Positions 25,697 through 34,006 of a stretch of DNA of 34,026 nt are shown here, in pieces (position 1 is the first letter of the stretch; the number at the start of each line of letters is the position of its first letter). The position numbers and the translations under genes were made by a program. The notes under the pieces were generated by a model, which saw nothing but the letters and a program-made list of their open reading frames with translations, did no database searches and was not told the DNA's origin. Source of the DNA: Nitrospira sp. (GTDB taxonomy: Bacteria; Nitrospirota; Nitrospiria; Nitrospirales; Nitrospiraceae); NCBI GenBank assembly GCA_024998685.1, contig JACOEH010000051.1, positions 1 to 34,026 on the forward strand. The letters are read 5' to 3'.

Positions 25697-27001
25697 ATGC
25701 TTACAACTGCAGAACCACGCCTTGTCCAACAGACGGAAGGTGCCCCCTGGGAGATTGAGGGCTATCTCAAGGTCGGTGGCTATGAAGCCTGGAAGCGTTG
25801 TGTGAAAGAGCTGAAGGCCGCTCAAGTGATTGATGAGCTGAAGAAATCAGGCCTGAGAGGGCGGGGGGGAGCAGGATTTCCAACAGGAATCAAATGGGAC
25901 AAGGTCCTCAACCACCGGGTGAAAGAGCGGTATTTTGTCTGTAACGCCGGGGAACATGAACCGGGAACGTTTAAAGATCGTCATCTGTTGAAAACGCTGC
26001 CTCACCAATTGATCGAAGGCTGTCTCATCGCGTCGCATACGGTACAGGCGAAAGCCGCCTTCATCTATGTGAATCATGAGTACCATGAAGAGCGGCAAAA
26101 TCTTAAGAAAGCCCTGGCTCAAGCGAGAGAACGGGGACTGCTCGGTAAAAATGTGTTAGGAAGCGGCTTCGATATAGAATTGGAAGTGTTTGAAGGCCAT
26201 GGAAGCTATGTAGCCGGCGAAGAAACCGCTATGCTTGAGTCGATGCAGGGCCGTCCAGCGATGCCGCGGCAGAAACCGCCGTTTTATCCGACCGATTTCG
26301 GTCTCTATGGCAAACCGACTTTGGTCAATAACGTTGAGACGCTGTGCAACATTCCTCGGATTCTGCATAAGGGCGCTGAATGGTTTCTCCAGACGGGGAC
26401 GGAAAAGTGTCCAGGCACGATGATGTTCTCGCTGAGTGGAGCGATCAATCGACCTGGCGTGTACGAGATGCCGATGGGCGTGACGATTCGAGATCTAATC
26501 GAGCAATCCGGCGGTGGAGTGCCCAACGGCCGCAAGATCAAAGCGGTCTTTCCGGGTGGTCCGGCATTTTCAATGGTGACGGCGGATCAACTCAATCTTC
26601 CCATGGACTTCGATTCGTTGAAAAAGGCCGGCACGGGGTTAGGGTCGGCCGGAGTCATCGTTGTCGATGATGCGACCTGTATGGTGGCCAAGACGCTACA
26701 ATTTTCCAATTTTTTCAAGAACGAGAGTTGCGGGCAATGTCCACCGTGTCGAATGGGGACCATCAATTTAGCCGCGCTGATGACCAAAATTGAATCGGGA
26801 CAGGGTACTCAAAAAGACTTGGATAGCCTGCTCCAACTGTGCGGATTCGTCAAGGGGACAGGGTACTGCACCCTCGTGACCGGAGCCTCAGTATTGGTGC
26901 AAAGCAGTTTGAAGTTGTTTCGTCACGAATATGAAGAACATATCCGGCTGCAGAGGTGTCCCTATCGGGAAACTCCGGTTGGGATAGTTGCTCATTCCTA
27001 G
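25697..27001 (+). CDS. nuoF: NuoF-like NADH-binding flavoprotein
   Basis: A 434-residue homologue of the complex I subunit that oxidises NADH with FMN and passes electrons to a [4Fe-4S] cluster. The glycine-rich SGLRGRGGAGFPTGIKW and the FMN/NADH region (VCNAGEHEPGTFKDR, GHGSYVAGEETAMLES) are complete, and the cluster ligands C345, C348 and C351 in ESCGQCPPCR plus a Cys near 391 are present. NuoE and NuoG are not adjacent; instead a [2Fe-2S] ferredoxin gene follows after 8 bases. That arrangement suggests a stand-alone NADH-ferredoxin module rather than a conventional complex I, although the subunit could serve a complex encoded elsewhere. The start lacks a strong ribosome binding site. Confidence 0.9.
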   Translation: MLTTAEPRLVQQTEGAPWEIEGYLKVGGYEAWKRCVKELKAAQVIDELKKSGLRGRGGAGFPTGIKWDKVLNHRVKERYFVCNAGEHEPGTFKDRHLLKTLPHQLIEGCLIASHTVQAKAAFIYVNHEYHEERQNLKKALAQARERGLLGKNVLGSGFDIELEVFEGHGSYVAGEETAMLESMQGRPAMPRQKPPFYPTDFGLYGKPTLVNNVETLCNIPRILHKGAEWFLQTGTEKCPGTMMFSLSGAINRPGVYEMPMGVTIRDLIEQSGGGVPNGRKIKAVFPGGPAFSMVTADQLNLPMDFDSLKKAGTGLGSAGVIVVDDATCMVAKTLQFSNFFKNESCGQCPPCRMGTINLAALMTKIESGQGTQKDLDSLLQLCGFVKGTGYCTLVTGASVLVQSSLKLFRHEYEEHIRLQRCPYRETPVGIVAHS

Positions 27002-27009
27002 GAGGAGTC

Positions 27010-27345
27010 ATGCCGCGGGTGACATTTCTTCATTCGGACGGGCGAAGCGGGGAAGTGGAGGAGAACATTTCCCTCCTTGATGCCGCAAAAGAAGTAGGGT
27101 TCCGGTTGAACCACGACTGTGGAGGAAATGCCTCCTGCACGACCTGCCGAGTGGAGGTCCAAATGGGGCATGAGCATCTCTCGGAGATCGATTTCGATGA
27201 GCAAGATTTGCTGGATCGAGAAGCATTGACGGAGCCATGGCATCGCCTTGCATGTCAGGCACGTGTCTTGGGGGATGTCGTCGTGCGCGTGCCGGAAGCC
27301 AAATGGGAGAATCCAACAACAGCGACCACAGAAGCATGGGGTTGA
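27010..27345 (+). CDS. [2Fe-2S] ferredoxin, adrenodoxin-like
   Basis: A 111-residue ferredoxin with cluster ligands C37, C43, C46 (HDCGGNASCTTCRV) and C82 (RLACQARVLGD), the C-x5-C-x2-C spacing of adrenodoxin/Isc-type ferredoxins. The ATG at 27010 follows GGAGGAG; the frame is open further upstream but that part lies over the end of the NuoF-like gene. The gene starts 8 bases after the nuoF-like stop and is expected to be its direct redox partner. A Thr-rich tail ends the protein. The A-type Fe-S carrier gene comes next, consistent with an Fe-S supply theme. Confidence 0.93.
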   Translation: MPRVTFLHSDGRSGEVEENISLLDAAKEVGFRLNHDCGGNASCTTCRVEVQMGHEHLSEIDFDEQDLLDREALTEPWHRLACQARVLGDVVVRVPEAKWENPTTATTEAWG

Positions 27346-27424
27346 TATTCGAGAGAGAGGTGTTAGACTAACGTTCTAGCCCGTTGATGCGGGTTGGATT
27401 GATCTATAGAGGAGGAAGAAGACG

Positions 27425-27745
27425 ATGGTTACTATCACGCCGGTGGCGGAGCAGAAAATCAAGGAATTGATGGCCGAGGAAAAAGATGTCGTCGGATTGC
27501 GAGTGTATGTCCGCGGCGGCGGGTGCCATGGCTACCAATATGGGATGGCCTTTGAATCCAAAATGGCCGAAGATGATACCATCATCGAAAAGGGTGATGT
27601 GAAGCTCATTATGGATTCTCAGAGCGCGCCATTGCTTCAAGGTGCGGAAGTCGACTATGTCGACAGTGTGCAAGGCTCCGGCTTTTCGATCAAGAATCCT
27701 CAGGCCAAAACTACGTGCGGTTGCGGCAGTTCGTTCAGCGCATAA
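27425..27745 (+). CDS. A-type iron-sulfur carrier (HesB/IscA/ErpA family)
   Basis: A 106-residue carrier that receives Fe-S clusters from a scaffold and delivers them to target enzymes. The three ligand cysteines are present: C34 in RGGGCHGYQYG and C98, C100 in TTCGCGSSF. The usual VTITPVAEQKIKELM start and FSIKNPQAK segment are clear. The ATG at 27425 has AGGAGG about 8-13 bases upstream. Which of ErpA, IscA or SufA it corresponds to cannot be settled from sequence alone; the position after NuoF and ferredoxin suggests it matures them. An intrinsic terminator-like hairpin follows. Confidence 0.92.
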   Translation: MVTITPVAEQKIKELMAEEKDVVGLRVYVRGGGCHGYQYGMAFESKMAEDDTIIEKGDVKLIMDSQSAPLLQGAEVDYVDSVQGSGFSIKNPQAKTTCGCGSSFSA

Positions 27746-27796
27746 GCGCCGATAACGGATCGCCGTACGAAAACTGATAAAGGACCTCCACGCCGG

Positions 27797-27830
27797 GACC
27801 GCTTCCCTCGGAGCGGTCTCGGGTTTGTTC
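27797..27830 (+). terminator. Terminator-like hairpin after the A-type carrier
   Basis: GACCGCT (27797-27803) pairs with AGCGGTC (27812-27818) around an 8-base loop, followed by TCGGGTTTGTT. It separates the Fe-S genes from the pterin genes. Confidence 0.6.
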
Positions 27831-27853
27831 CACCTCAAGAGACACACAATCGA

Positions 27854-28258
27854 ATGTCACAGGTCTATGTGACAAGGCGCTATCGGTTTTGCGCCGCACA
27901 CCGGCTTCACACGGACCAGCTGTCACCTGAAGAGAACTGGGCTGCGTTCGGAAAATGTAATAATCCGAATGGTCACGGGCATAACTATGTCGTGCTGGTC
28001 ACGATCACGAGTGGAGCGACACAAGAGCCTTGTGATCTCAACCGTCTCGATCGGTTGGTCAACGAGAGGATTATCGATCGGTTCGACCATCGTGACCTCA
28101 ATAGCGACTCGGCGATGGCGGGACTCACGACCACCGGGGAGAACATCGTCAAATTGATCTGGGATATTTTGGAGCCCCAATTGCCTGCGGGGTGTCTGCA
28201 TAAGGTAGGTGTCATCGAGACGAGGGACAACTACTTCGAATATGCGGGCGTCGTTTGA
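27854..28258 (+). CDS. 6-pyruvoyltetrahydropterin synthase family enzyme
   Basis: A 134-residue enzyme acting on 7,8-dihydroneopterin triphosphate, the product of the next gene. Zinc ligands are H16 (FCAAHRLH) and H41 and H43; the catalytic Cys is C35. The motif reads C-NNPNG-HGH, the C(X)5HGH spacing of biopterin-type (PTPS-II) enzymes, and [14 protein letters not shown] is strikingly like the animal enzyme. QueD of queuosine synthesis usually has C(X)3HGH, so the product may be 6-pyruvoyltetrahydropterin rather than carboxy-tetrahydropterin; this needs enzymology. It overlaps or nearly abuts folE. Confidence 0.88.
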   Translation: MSQVYVTRRYRFCAAHRLHTDQLSPEENWAAFGKCNNPNGHGHNYVVLVTITSGATQEPCDLNRLDRLVNERIIDRFDHRDLNSDSAMAGLTTTGENIVKLIWDILEPQLPAGCLHKVGVIETRDNYFEYAGVV

Positions 28259-28275
28259 AACGACGAGGAAACGGA

Positions 28276-28923
28276 GTGAGGAAGCAACAGAAGAGAGAGA
28301 AAAGACGAGAATCAGTTGAGGACACCAGCGGGAGTGGGAAGCCGACGGATTTACCGGTGCTTCAGTCGCTGGTCACCGAGATGCTACTCGCTCTCGGAGA
28401 AAAACCGGGCCGCAACGGTTTGCTGAAAACACCCGAGCGCGTGGCCAAAGCCCTGGCTTTTATGACGCAGGGCTATCAGCGTGATATCGACCATCTGTTG
28501 AACGGTGCGTTGTTTCCGATCGAATACGACGAGATGGTCATCGTCAAAGACATCGATTTCTTCAGTATGTGTGAGCACCATCTGCTCCCGTTTTTTGGCA
28601 GAGTTCATGTCGGCTACTTGCCGAACAAGAAAGTCGTCGGCCTCAGTAAGATCCCGCGAATTGTCGATACATTCTCAAGGCGACTACAAGTACAGGAACG
28701 GTTGACGGTTCAGATCGCCGAAACTCTGAGCAGCAAGTTGAGCGCGCACGGCGTCGGAGTCGTCGTCGAAGCGCGACATCTCTGCATGATGATGCGTGGT
28801 GTGGAAAAACAGAACACGATCGCCGTCACCAGCTCCATGTTGGGAGCATTTCGCAGCCAATCACAGACTCGCGAAGAGTTTTTAAAATTGATTCGACGAG
28901 GTAGCGTCGGCGATCCCGAGTGA
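28276..28923 (+). CDS. folE: GTP cyclohydrolase I
   Basis: Converts GTP to 7,8-dihydroneopterin triphosphate, the first step to folate, biopterin and queuosine. Zinc and active-site motifs are intact: [20 protein letters not shown] and [16 protein letters not shown]. From the GTG at 28276 (AGG about 10 bases upstream) it has 215 residues with a highly basic, probably disordered N-terminus. A TTG at 28255 that overlaps the previous stop would add 7 residues but has no ribosome binding site. Co-transcribed with the PTPS-family gene, so the pair makes a reduced pterin. Confidence 0.95.
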   Translation: MRKQQKREKRRESVEDTSGSGKPTDLPVLQSLVTEMLLALGEKPGRNGLLKTPERVAKALAFMTQGYQRDIDHLLNGALFPIEYDEMVIVKDIDFFSMCEHHLLPFFGRVHVGYLPNKKVVGLSKIPRIVDTFSRRLQVQERLTVQIAETLSSKLSAHGVGVVVEARHLCMMMRGVEKQNTIAVTSSMLGAFRSQSQTREEFLKLIRRGSVGDPE

Positions 28924-28941
28924 TTGTTTGCTCAGTGCCTC

Positions 28942-29784
28942 TCACCCGCCGCCTCGTTTATCTTGGACATTCGACACAAAAGAGCGGACGGTTTCGTTGA
29001 ACAGGTCGGGCTGTTCGAGATTCGAAAGATGGGCGGCACCTGGAATAATGGCCAAGTGGGCATTGGGAATCCGGTCTGCCATAAGCTTGGCATCGGAAGG
29101 CGGGGTGGGGAGATCCAGGTCACCAACGATAATTTGAGTAGGACAAGTCATCCGTTGTAGCAGGGGGATGGAATCGGGCCTCTCTGCCATTGCCATTAAG
29201 TCCCCCGCTATGCCGCTGACTTGGTTGCCCTCGATCATCGTACGCACGTGTTGAACAAGCTCCGGTCTCGTTTGGATCGTTGCAGGACTTAGCAGCTTGG
29301 GAATCATAATGTCGGCGATCGCCCTCGCCCCTTGTTTGTACGCGATCTGAGCCATCTCAAATCTCGCCTGTTTCCCTTCGTCGGTATCTGCCCGGGCTTT
29401 CGTATCGGCTAATGCCAGTCCTTTGACATAGTCGGCATACTTTCGATAGAACGCGAACAGGATGTACCCTCCCATGGAAAGTCCGACGAAGACCGCTTGC
29501 CGGATCGACAAGTAATCAAGCAGACCATGGACGTCATCGGCTGCTTGATCGAGAGAATAGTGCCAGAGCGGCGCATCGGATTCACCATGTCCACGCAGAT
29601 CGATCGTAATCACTCGACACTGTGACGAAAGCGCGTCCTCCTGCTTTGCCCACATCGTTCGATTGAGCGGGAAGGCATGGAGAAAGACAATGGGAAGGCC
29701 GGTTCCCCGATCGTTGAACGCGAGAGTCATGCCGTTGATCTTGGCTTGCACCGTCCTCTCCGTAGGCTGCGGTTTTCGTATCAT
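28942..29784 (-). CDS. Alpha/beta hydrolase
   Basis: A 280-residue hydrolase with the nucleophile S103 in VGLSMGGYILF, the oxyanion-hole HAFPLN region, a likely acid Asp in IIVGDLDLPTPP and catalytic H252 in PGAAHLSNLEQPD. The overall pattern resembles 3-oxoadipate enol-lactonase/esterase-like members, but substrate cannot be inferred and no aromatic-degradation genes surround it. It is convergent with folE and divergent from rarA across an 80-bp gap. Confidence 0.9.
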   Translation of the reverse strand: MIRKPQPTERTVQAKINGMTLAFNDRGTGLPIVFLHAFPLNRTMWAKQEDALSSQCRVITIDLRGHGESDAPLWHYSLDQAADDVHGLLDYLSIRQAVFVGLSMGGYILFAFYRKYADYVKGLALADTKARADTDEGKQARFEMAQIAYKQGARAIADIMIPKLLSPATIQTRPELVQHVRTMIEGNQVSGIAGDLMAMAERPDSIPLLQRMTCPTQIIVGDLDLPTPPSDAKLMADRIPNAHLAIIPGAAHLSNLEQPDLFNETVRSFVSNVQDKRGGG

Positions 29785-29864
29785 TGGCTGTCTGCACGGT
29801 CAAGAGGCGGTTTGCGATCATGCCAAGGGGGCGTATACAATTCCCGCCATTCTGAAGGAGTGAG

Positions 29865-31163
29865 ATGACTCGTTTTCATGATCAGGCCCTTGATCTGTTC
29901 ACCGCATCCGAAAGCTTCCAAGATACGGTTGAGGCCCCGCTTGCCGAGAGGCTGCGGCCGCGTGAGTTTGTCGATTTCGTCGGGCAAGACGAGCTTGTCG
30001 GCCAGGATTGTCCCTTGCGAAGAGCGATTGAAGCCGACCAACTTTCTTCCGTCATCTTCTGGGGACCTCCCGGGTCGGGGAAGACGACCCTGGCCCATCT
30101 CATTGCCCGACATACCAAGGCCCAGTTTGTTCCCTTTTCGGCCGTGACCAGCGGCGTGCCGGAATTGCGCATGATCATCAAGACAGCCGAGCAACGTCGG
30201 ACGAGTAATGGTCAGCGGACGATCCTCTTTGTGGACGAGATCCATCGTTTCAACAAGGCGCAGCAAGATGCCTTTCTCCCTCATGTCGAACGAGGCACGA
30301 TTATTCTGGTCGGTGCGACCACCGAGAATCCTTCGTTTGAAGTCATCAGCCCGCTGCTGTCGCGATCTTTGGTCGTTGTCCTCAAGCCGCTTACCGAGGA
30401 GGCGCTGGGTCGGATTCTTGATCGCGCGCTGACCGATGTCGAGCAAGGGCTGGGAAAATGGCAGGCGCGCTTCTTACCGGATGCTCGGCAAGGATTGATC
30501 TCGTTCGGTAATGGTGATGCACGGGCGCTGCTCACATCGCTGGAATTTGTGGTAATGCAAGCGCCGGCTGGGGCTGATGGTGTGCGTGTGATAGATGGAG
30601 CGATGTTGGAAGCAGCGCTGAGCAAGAAGGCGCTACGGTACGACAAGCGAGGCGAAGAACACTACAATGTCATTTCGGCCTACATCAAAAGCCTTCGCGA
30701 TTCCGATGCGAACGGGGCGCTCTACTGGCTGGCCCGGATGCTGGATGCCGGTGAAGATCCGAAATTCATCGCCAGACGGATGGTCATTTTCTCGTCTGAG
30801 GATATCGGCAATGCCGATCCGTCGGCCCTTCTCGTGGCCACCTCCGTGGCACAAGCCGTCCAGTTCGTAGGACTCCCGGAGGCACAGATCAATTTGGCTC
30901 AAGGCACTACTTACCTGGCATCACGACCCAAAGACAACGCGTCCTACGTCGGTCTGTTGGAAGCCCTGAAGGATGCAAAAACTCACGGGAATCTGGCTGT
31001 TCCTCTCCATCTCCGAAATGCCGTGACTTCCCTGATGAGGGATCTAGGCTATGGAACCGACTATCGCTATGTCCATGACGATCCACGGGCACAAACCGAA
31101 CAAACCCATCTGCCACCAGTACTGAAGGATAGACGATATTACCGCCCTAAGCCGCCGGAATAG
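29865..31163 (+). CDS. rarA: Replication-associated recombination protein A (MgsA/RarA)
   Basis: A 432-residue clamp-loader-like AAA+ ATPase acting at stalled replication forks. The start region (PLAERLRPREFVDFVGQDEL), Walker A GPPGSGKTT (67-75), Walker B with DEIHRFNKAQQDAFLPHVE (from 124) and GATTENPSFEVISPLLSR sensor 1 are typical, as is the C-terminal YWLARMLDAGEDPKFIARR and GIG/EDIGNADP segment. The start ATG has GGAGTGAG just upstream. The length is usual. It is separated from the following PilZ gene by 50 bases. Confidence 0.96.
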   Translation: MTRFHDQALDLFTASESFQDTVEAPLAERLRPREFVDFVGQDELVGQDCPLRRAIEADQLSSVIFWGPPGSGKTTLAHLIARHTKAQFVPFSAVTSGVPELRMIIKTAEQRRTSNGQRTILFVDEIHRFNKAQQDAFLPHVERGTIILVGATTENPSFEVISPLLSRSLVVVLKPLTEEALGRILDRALTDVEQGLGKWQARFLPDARQGLISFGNGDARALLTSLEFVVMQAPAGADGVRVIDGAMLEAALSKKALRYDKRGEEHYNVISAYIKSLRDSDANGALYWLARMLDAGEDPKFIARRMVIFSSEDIGNADPSALLVATSVAQAVQFVGLPEAQINLAQGTTYLASRPKDNASYVGLLEALKDAKTHGNLAVPLHLRNAVTSLMRDLGYGTDYRYVHDDPRAQTEQTHLPPVLKDRRYYRPKPPE

Positions 31164-31213
31164 GGCCAATTATCCTAGTTTACTTTCTTGTCTAATCGGT
31201 TATACTTAGAGCA

Positions 31214-31606
31214 ATGAAGCGAGGGGAAGGAAAACCGTCAGCCAGCGTCGTTGCACTGAGTGAGCGGAGGAAGTTTGTCCGAGCCACTTTAGTGGGCTCC
31301 GCCTTGGTGTCGCCGAAGAGCGGTGGGCGCGCCTGCACTGCAGTCCTGGATAATGTGAACAAGATCGGGGCCGGTCTTCACACCAAAGAGCGCTTCCCAT
31401 CAAACGAGAGAGTCACCGTCTCGCTCGCCTTCCTCGATTCCGATCGCGTCGAGCAACAGGAAAAGCTTGATGGGACCGTCGCCTGGGTCAAGCCCTGGGA
31501 AAAAAAAGGATTCTTGATCGGGGTAGTCTGGGATGAGTTGGTGACGAAAGAGAAGAACCGCTGGCTGTACTACTATCTGGAAGAAACCCTCAAAGCCTCC
31601 GTCTAA
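31214..31606 (+). CDS. PilZ-domain protein
   Basis: A 130-residue single-domain protein likely to bind cyclic di-GMP. The PilZ signature is present but slightly altered: the arginine box RRKFVRA at 18-24 and the second motif around residue 46 (DNVNKIGAGLHTK), where Asn stands for the usual Ser of the N/DxSxxG motif. The remainder (VTVSLAFLDS, LDGTVAWVKP, GFLIGVVWDEL) fits the PilZ beta barrel. No fused output domain is present, so it would act by binding a partner. Affinity for the nucleotide is uncertain because of the altered motif. Confidence 0.8.
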   Translation: MKRGEGKPSASVVALSERRKFVRATLVGSALVSPKSGGRACTAVLDNVNKIGAGLHTKERFPSNERVTVSLAFLDSDRVEQQEKLDGTVAWVKPWEKKGFLIGVVWDELVTKEKNRWLYYYLEETLKASV

Positions 31607-31677
31607 CGTTCTCGTCCGCAACGCCGTCACGTGGTCCATCGATAACCAGCGTACCAAGGCATGGTGTGGCAAATCCG

Positions 31678-33519
31678 CTAGCCCATGGACACCAGCTGTT
31701 GTTTCACATTTTCTAGTTCCGCCGACAGCGATTCCCAGCGCGCGGTCAGTCGTTCGAGATCACGCTTCCAGTTCTCCTGTTCTTGATGCAGGAGATTCCA
31801 ACGGTCGAACTCGGCGTAGAGTTTTGGATCGGCCAACTCCGCTTCGCGCGTCTTGATCTTGGTCTCAGCCTCGGTAATTTCTGATTCCGCTCGGGATACC
31901 TGCTTTTCCAATCGTGCGTGGGTCTTGGTCAAGTCGCGTCGCTCTCCTCCTCGCGCTTTTGGTTGAACTTGCTGTGCCATCGCGCGAGTAGGGCCGGAAG
32001 ACGTGGGTTGCGAGGCTCCCTCGAGTTCGTCGCTTGTTTCCTTGATCGATTCGAATTCCTGAGCCTTCTTCCACAGGTAGTACTCATAATCGCCGATGTA
32101 GTTTCGGGCTTGTCCTTCTTCGATCTCAACGACTCGGGTGGCGATGCGCGCCAGAAACGTCGGATCATGGGAAATGAAGATGATGGTGCCGGGGAATTCA
32201 GCCAGTGCATCGGTGAGCACATCCACTGAGGCCGGGTCCAAATGATTCGTCGGCTCGTCGAGAAGCAAGGTATTGGCTGGTTCGACCAGCATGCGGGCTA
32301 AGGCCACCCGGTTCCGTTCACCACCACTCAAAGCCTTGATCGGTTTTTTCTGATCCTGGCCGGAAAACAAGAAAGCGCCCGCGATCCCACGCAGAAAATT
32401 CATCTCCGCATGTTTGGTGACTTCTTCGAGCGATTCGAGAATCGAGTGCTCGGGGTTCAAGGTTTCCGCCTGATGCTGTGCAAAGTAGTGTAGGCTCACC
32501 CCGTGCCCCACGGTTCTGGTGCCGGTATCGAGAGGAAGCACACCCGCGAGCATCTTCAAGAGAGTGCTTTTTCCCGCCCCGTTTTCACCGACCAGCGCGA
32601 CACGTTGGCCACGTTCCATGGAAAAATCGAGGGTCTTATAGACGACCTTTTCACCGTAGCGTTTACTCGCTCCGGCGAGATCCAATACTTGGCGGCCGCT
32701 CGCTGACGGAAGGGGAAACCGGAACTTGACTCGTTTTGCATCTCGTTGGATTTCAATCCGTTTGACTTTTTCCAGCTGCTTCAGTCGCGATTGAACCTGA
32801 CTGGCCTTGTTGGCCTGGTACCGGAAGCGATCGACGAATTTTTGAACGCGGGCAATCTCTTTGGACTGTCGAGCCGCCGAGGCGTGCAGCTGAGCATCTT
32901 TTTCCGCTTTCAACTTGCAGAAGAGCGAATAGTTGCCTCGGTATTCCTCGATCTTGTGATGCCGCAGTTCCCAGATATGCGTGACCACGCGATCCAGAAA
33001 AGAAGTGTCGTGGCTGATGATCAGGAGCGTCATGCCGGATTGTAAAAGAAACTGTTCGAACCAACGCTGGGTCGGTTTATCCAAATGGTTGGTCGGCTCG
33101 TCGAGCATCAACACATCGGGGTTTGATAAGAGCAGATGCGCCAGCGCGACCCGCATCCGGTAGCCTCCGGACAGTTTCTCGACATGACGATCAAAATCGA
33201 CCTCCGTAAACCCCAGCCCCATCAAGATGCGCTTCGCTTCGTGCGCAGGATACTCATCGCGATGCGCGGCATCGAGGACGGTCTTCCCGGTAATCGTTTC
33301 GAGCTCCTGTGGGAGGTAGCCGACCCGGAGCCGAGGACGCTTGCGGATCGAGCCTTTGTCCGGCGACTCTTCACCAAGGACCATGCGAAAGAGCGTCGTT
33401 TTCCCGGCGCCGTTCGGCCCGACCAAGCCCACTCGTGAATTCGGGCGAAGATGCGCGGAGGCCTCAGAGAGCAGCACCTTCGTGGAATATTGCTTGCTGA
33501 TGGATTCAATTTGGAGCAT
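31678..33519 (-). CDS. ABC-F family ATPase
   Basis: A 613-residue soluble ATPase with two ABC domains and no membrane part, as in EttA/Uup/YheS-type ribosome-acting proteins. Domain 1 has GPNGAGKTTLFRM and LSGGYRMRVALAHLLLSNPD with DEPTNHLD; domain 2 has GENGAGKSTLLKM and LSGGERNRVALARMLVEPAN with DEPTNHLD. The inter-domain linker around residues 215-270 is charged and helical (VQSRLKQLEKVKRIEI). The C-terminus (from about 530) is a long coiled coil, more like YheS/Uup than EttA. The ATG at 33519 with GGAAGG nine bases upstream is preferred over the GTG at 33525. The cellular substrate is probably the 50S ribosome E site, by family. Confidence 0.93.
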   Translation of the reverse strand: MLQIESISKQYSTKVLLSEASAHLRPNSRVGLVGPNGAGKTTLFRMVLGEESPDKGSIRKRPRLRVGYLPQELETITGKTVLDAAHRDEYPAHEAKRILMGLGFTEVDFDRHVEKLSGGYRMRVALAHLLLSNPDVLMLDEPTNHLDKPTQRWFEQFLLQSGMTLLIISHDTSFLDRVVTHIWELRHHKIEEYRGNYSLFCKLKAEKDAQLHASAARQSKEIARVQKFVDRFRYQANKASQVQSRLKQLEKVKRIEIQRDAKRVKFRFPLPSASGRQVLDLAGASKRYGEKVVYKTLDFSMERGQRVALVGENGAGKSTLLKMLAGVLPLDTGTRTVGHGVSLHYFAQHQAETLNPEHSILESLEEVTKHAEMNFLRGIAGAFLFSGQDQKKPIKALSGGERNRVALARMLVEPANTLLLDEPTNHLDPASVDVLTDALAEFPGTIIFISHDPTFLARIATRVVEIEEGQARNYIGDYEYYLWKKAQEFESIKETSDELEGASQPTSSGPTRAMAQQVQPKARGGERRDLTKTHARLEKQVSRAESEITEAETKIKTREAELADPKLYAEFDRWNLLHQEQENWKRDLERLTARWESLSAELENVKQQLVSMG

Positions 33520-33734
33520 CGGCACAAACCTTCCGTGTGAAATGGGACGATTGGGTCACCCGAGATAAACTCCAATGAAGTGAACAGCTAGGAGGTCGGG
33601 AGGCGAGGTAATGTGAGGAAACTAAACATGGCAAACATTCTAGAATCCAAGTCTTAAGACACTTGAAGCGTCTATCCGGTCGCGAGGATTACGATAAACC
33701 TTAAAATAGCTGACGGTACGCACGAAGTGCGGTT

Positions 33735-33810
33735 TGGTGGAGCTGGCCGGGATTGAACCGGCGACCTCGTGAATGCCATTCACGCGCGCTCCCAACTGCG
33801 CCACAGCCCC
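33735..33810 (-). tRNA. tRNA-Ala (anticodon GGC)
   Basis: A 76-nt cloverleaf on the minus strand: acceptor GGGGCTG paired with CAGCTCC (one G-U pair), D-arm GCGC..GCGC, anticodon stem CGTGA/TCACG with the loop ATGGCAT giving anticodon GGC (reads GCC), T-arm GCCGG-TTCAATC-CCGGC, discriminator A and an encoded CCA. All stems pair and the invariant positions are in place. Confidence 0.95.
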
Positions 33811-33871
33811 ACTCTGGGTGATTCAAAGACCAAAATGAATATGGAAATTGCGACGTTGAAACAACGTGGGC

Positions 33872-33900
33872 ATGCTAACACGCAGTATAGAGTCAGTCAA
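33872..33900 (-). promoter_or_regulatory. Candidate promoter of the tRNA-Ala gene
   Basis: Read on the minus strand: TTGACT (33895-33900), a 17-bp spacer and TAGCAT (33872-33877), about 60 bases before the mature tRNA 5' end. Confidence 0.4.
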
Positions 33901-34006
33901 CCGACCAATCTCCGGCTCATAGTGCTAGGAACCCGAGCAAAAGCTTTGAATGCGAAGCATCAACGACCAACTGTAGATAGCATATGCTTATCCGCTTGTT
34001 TCAGCA

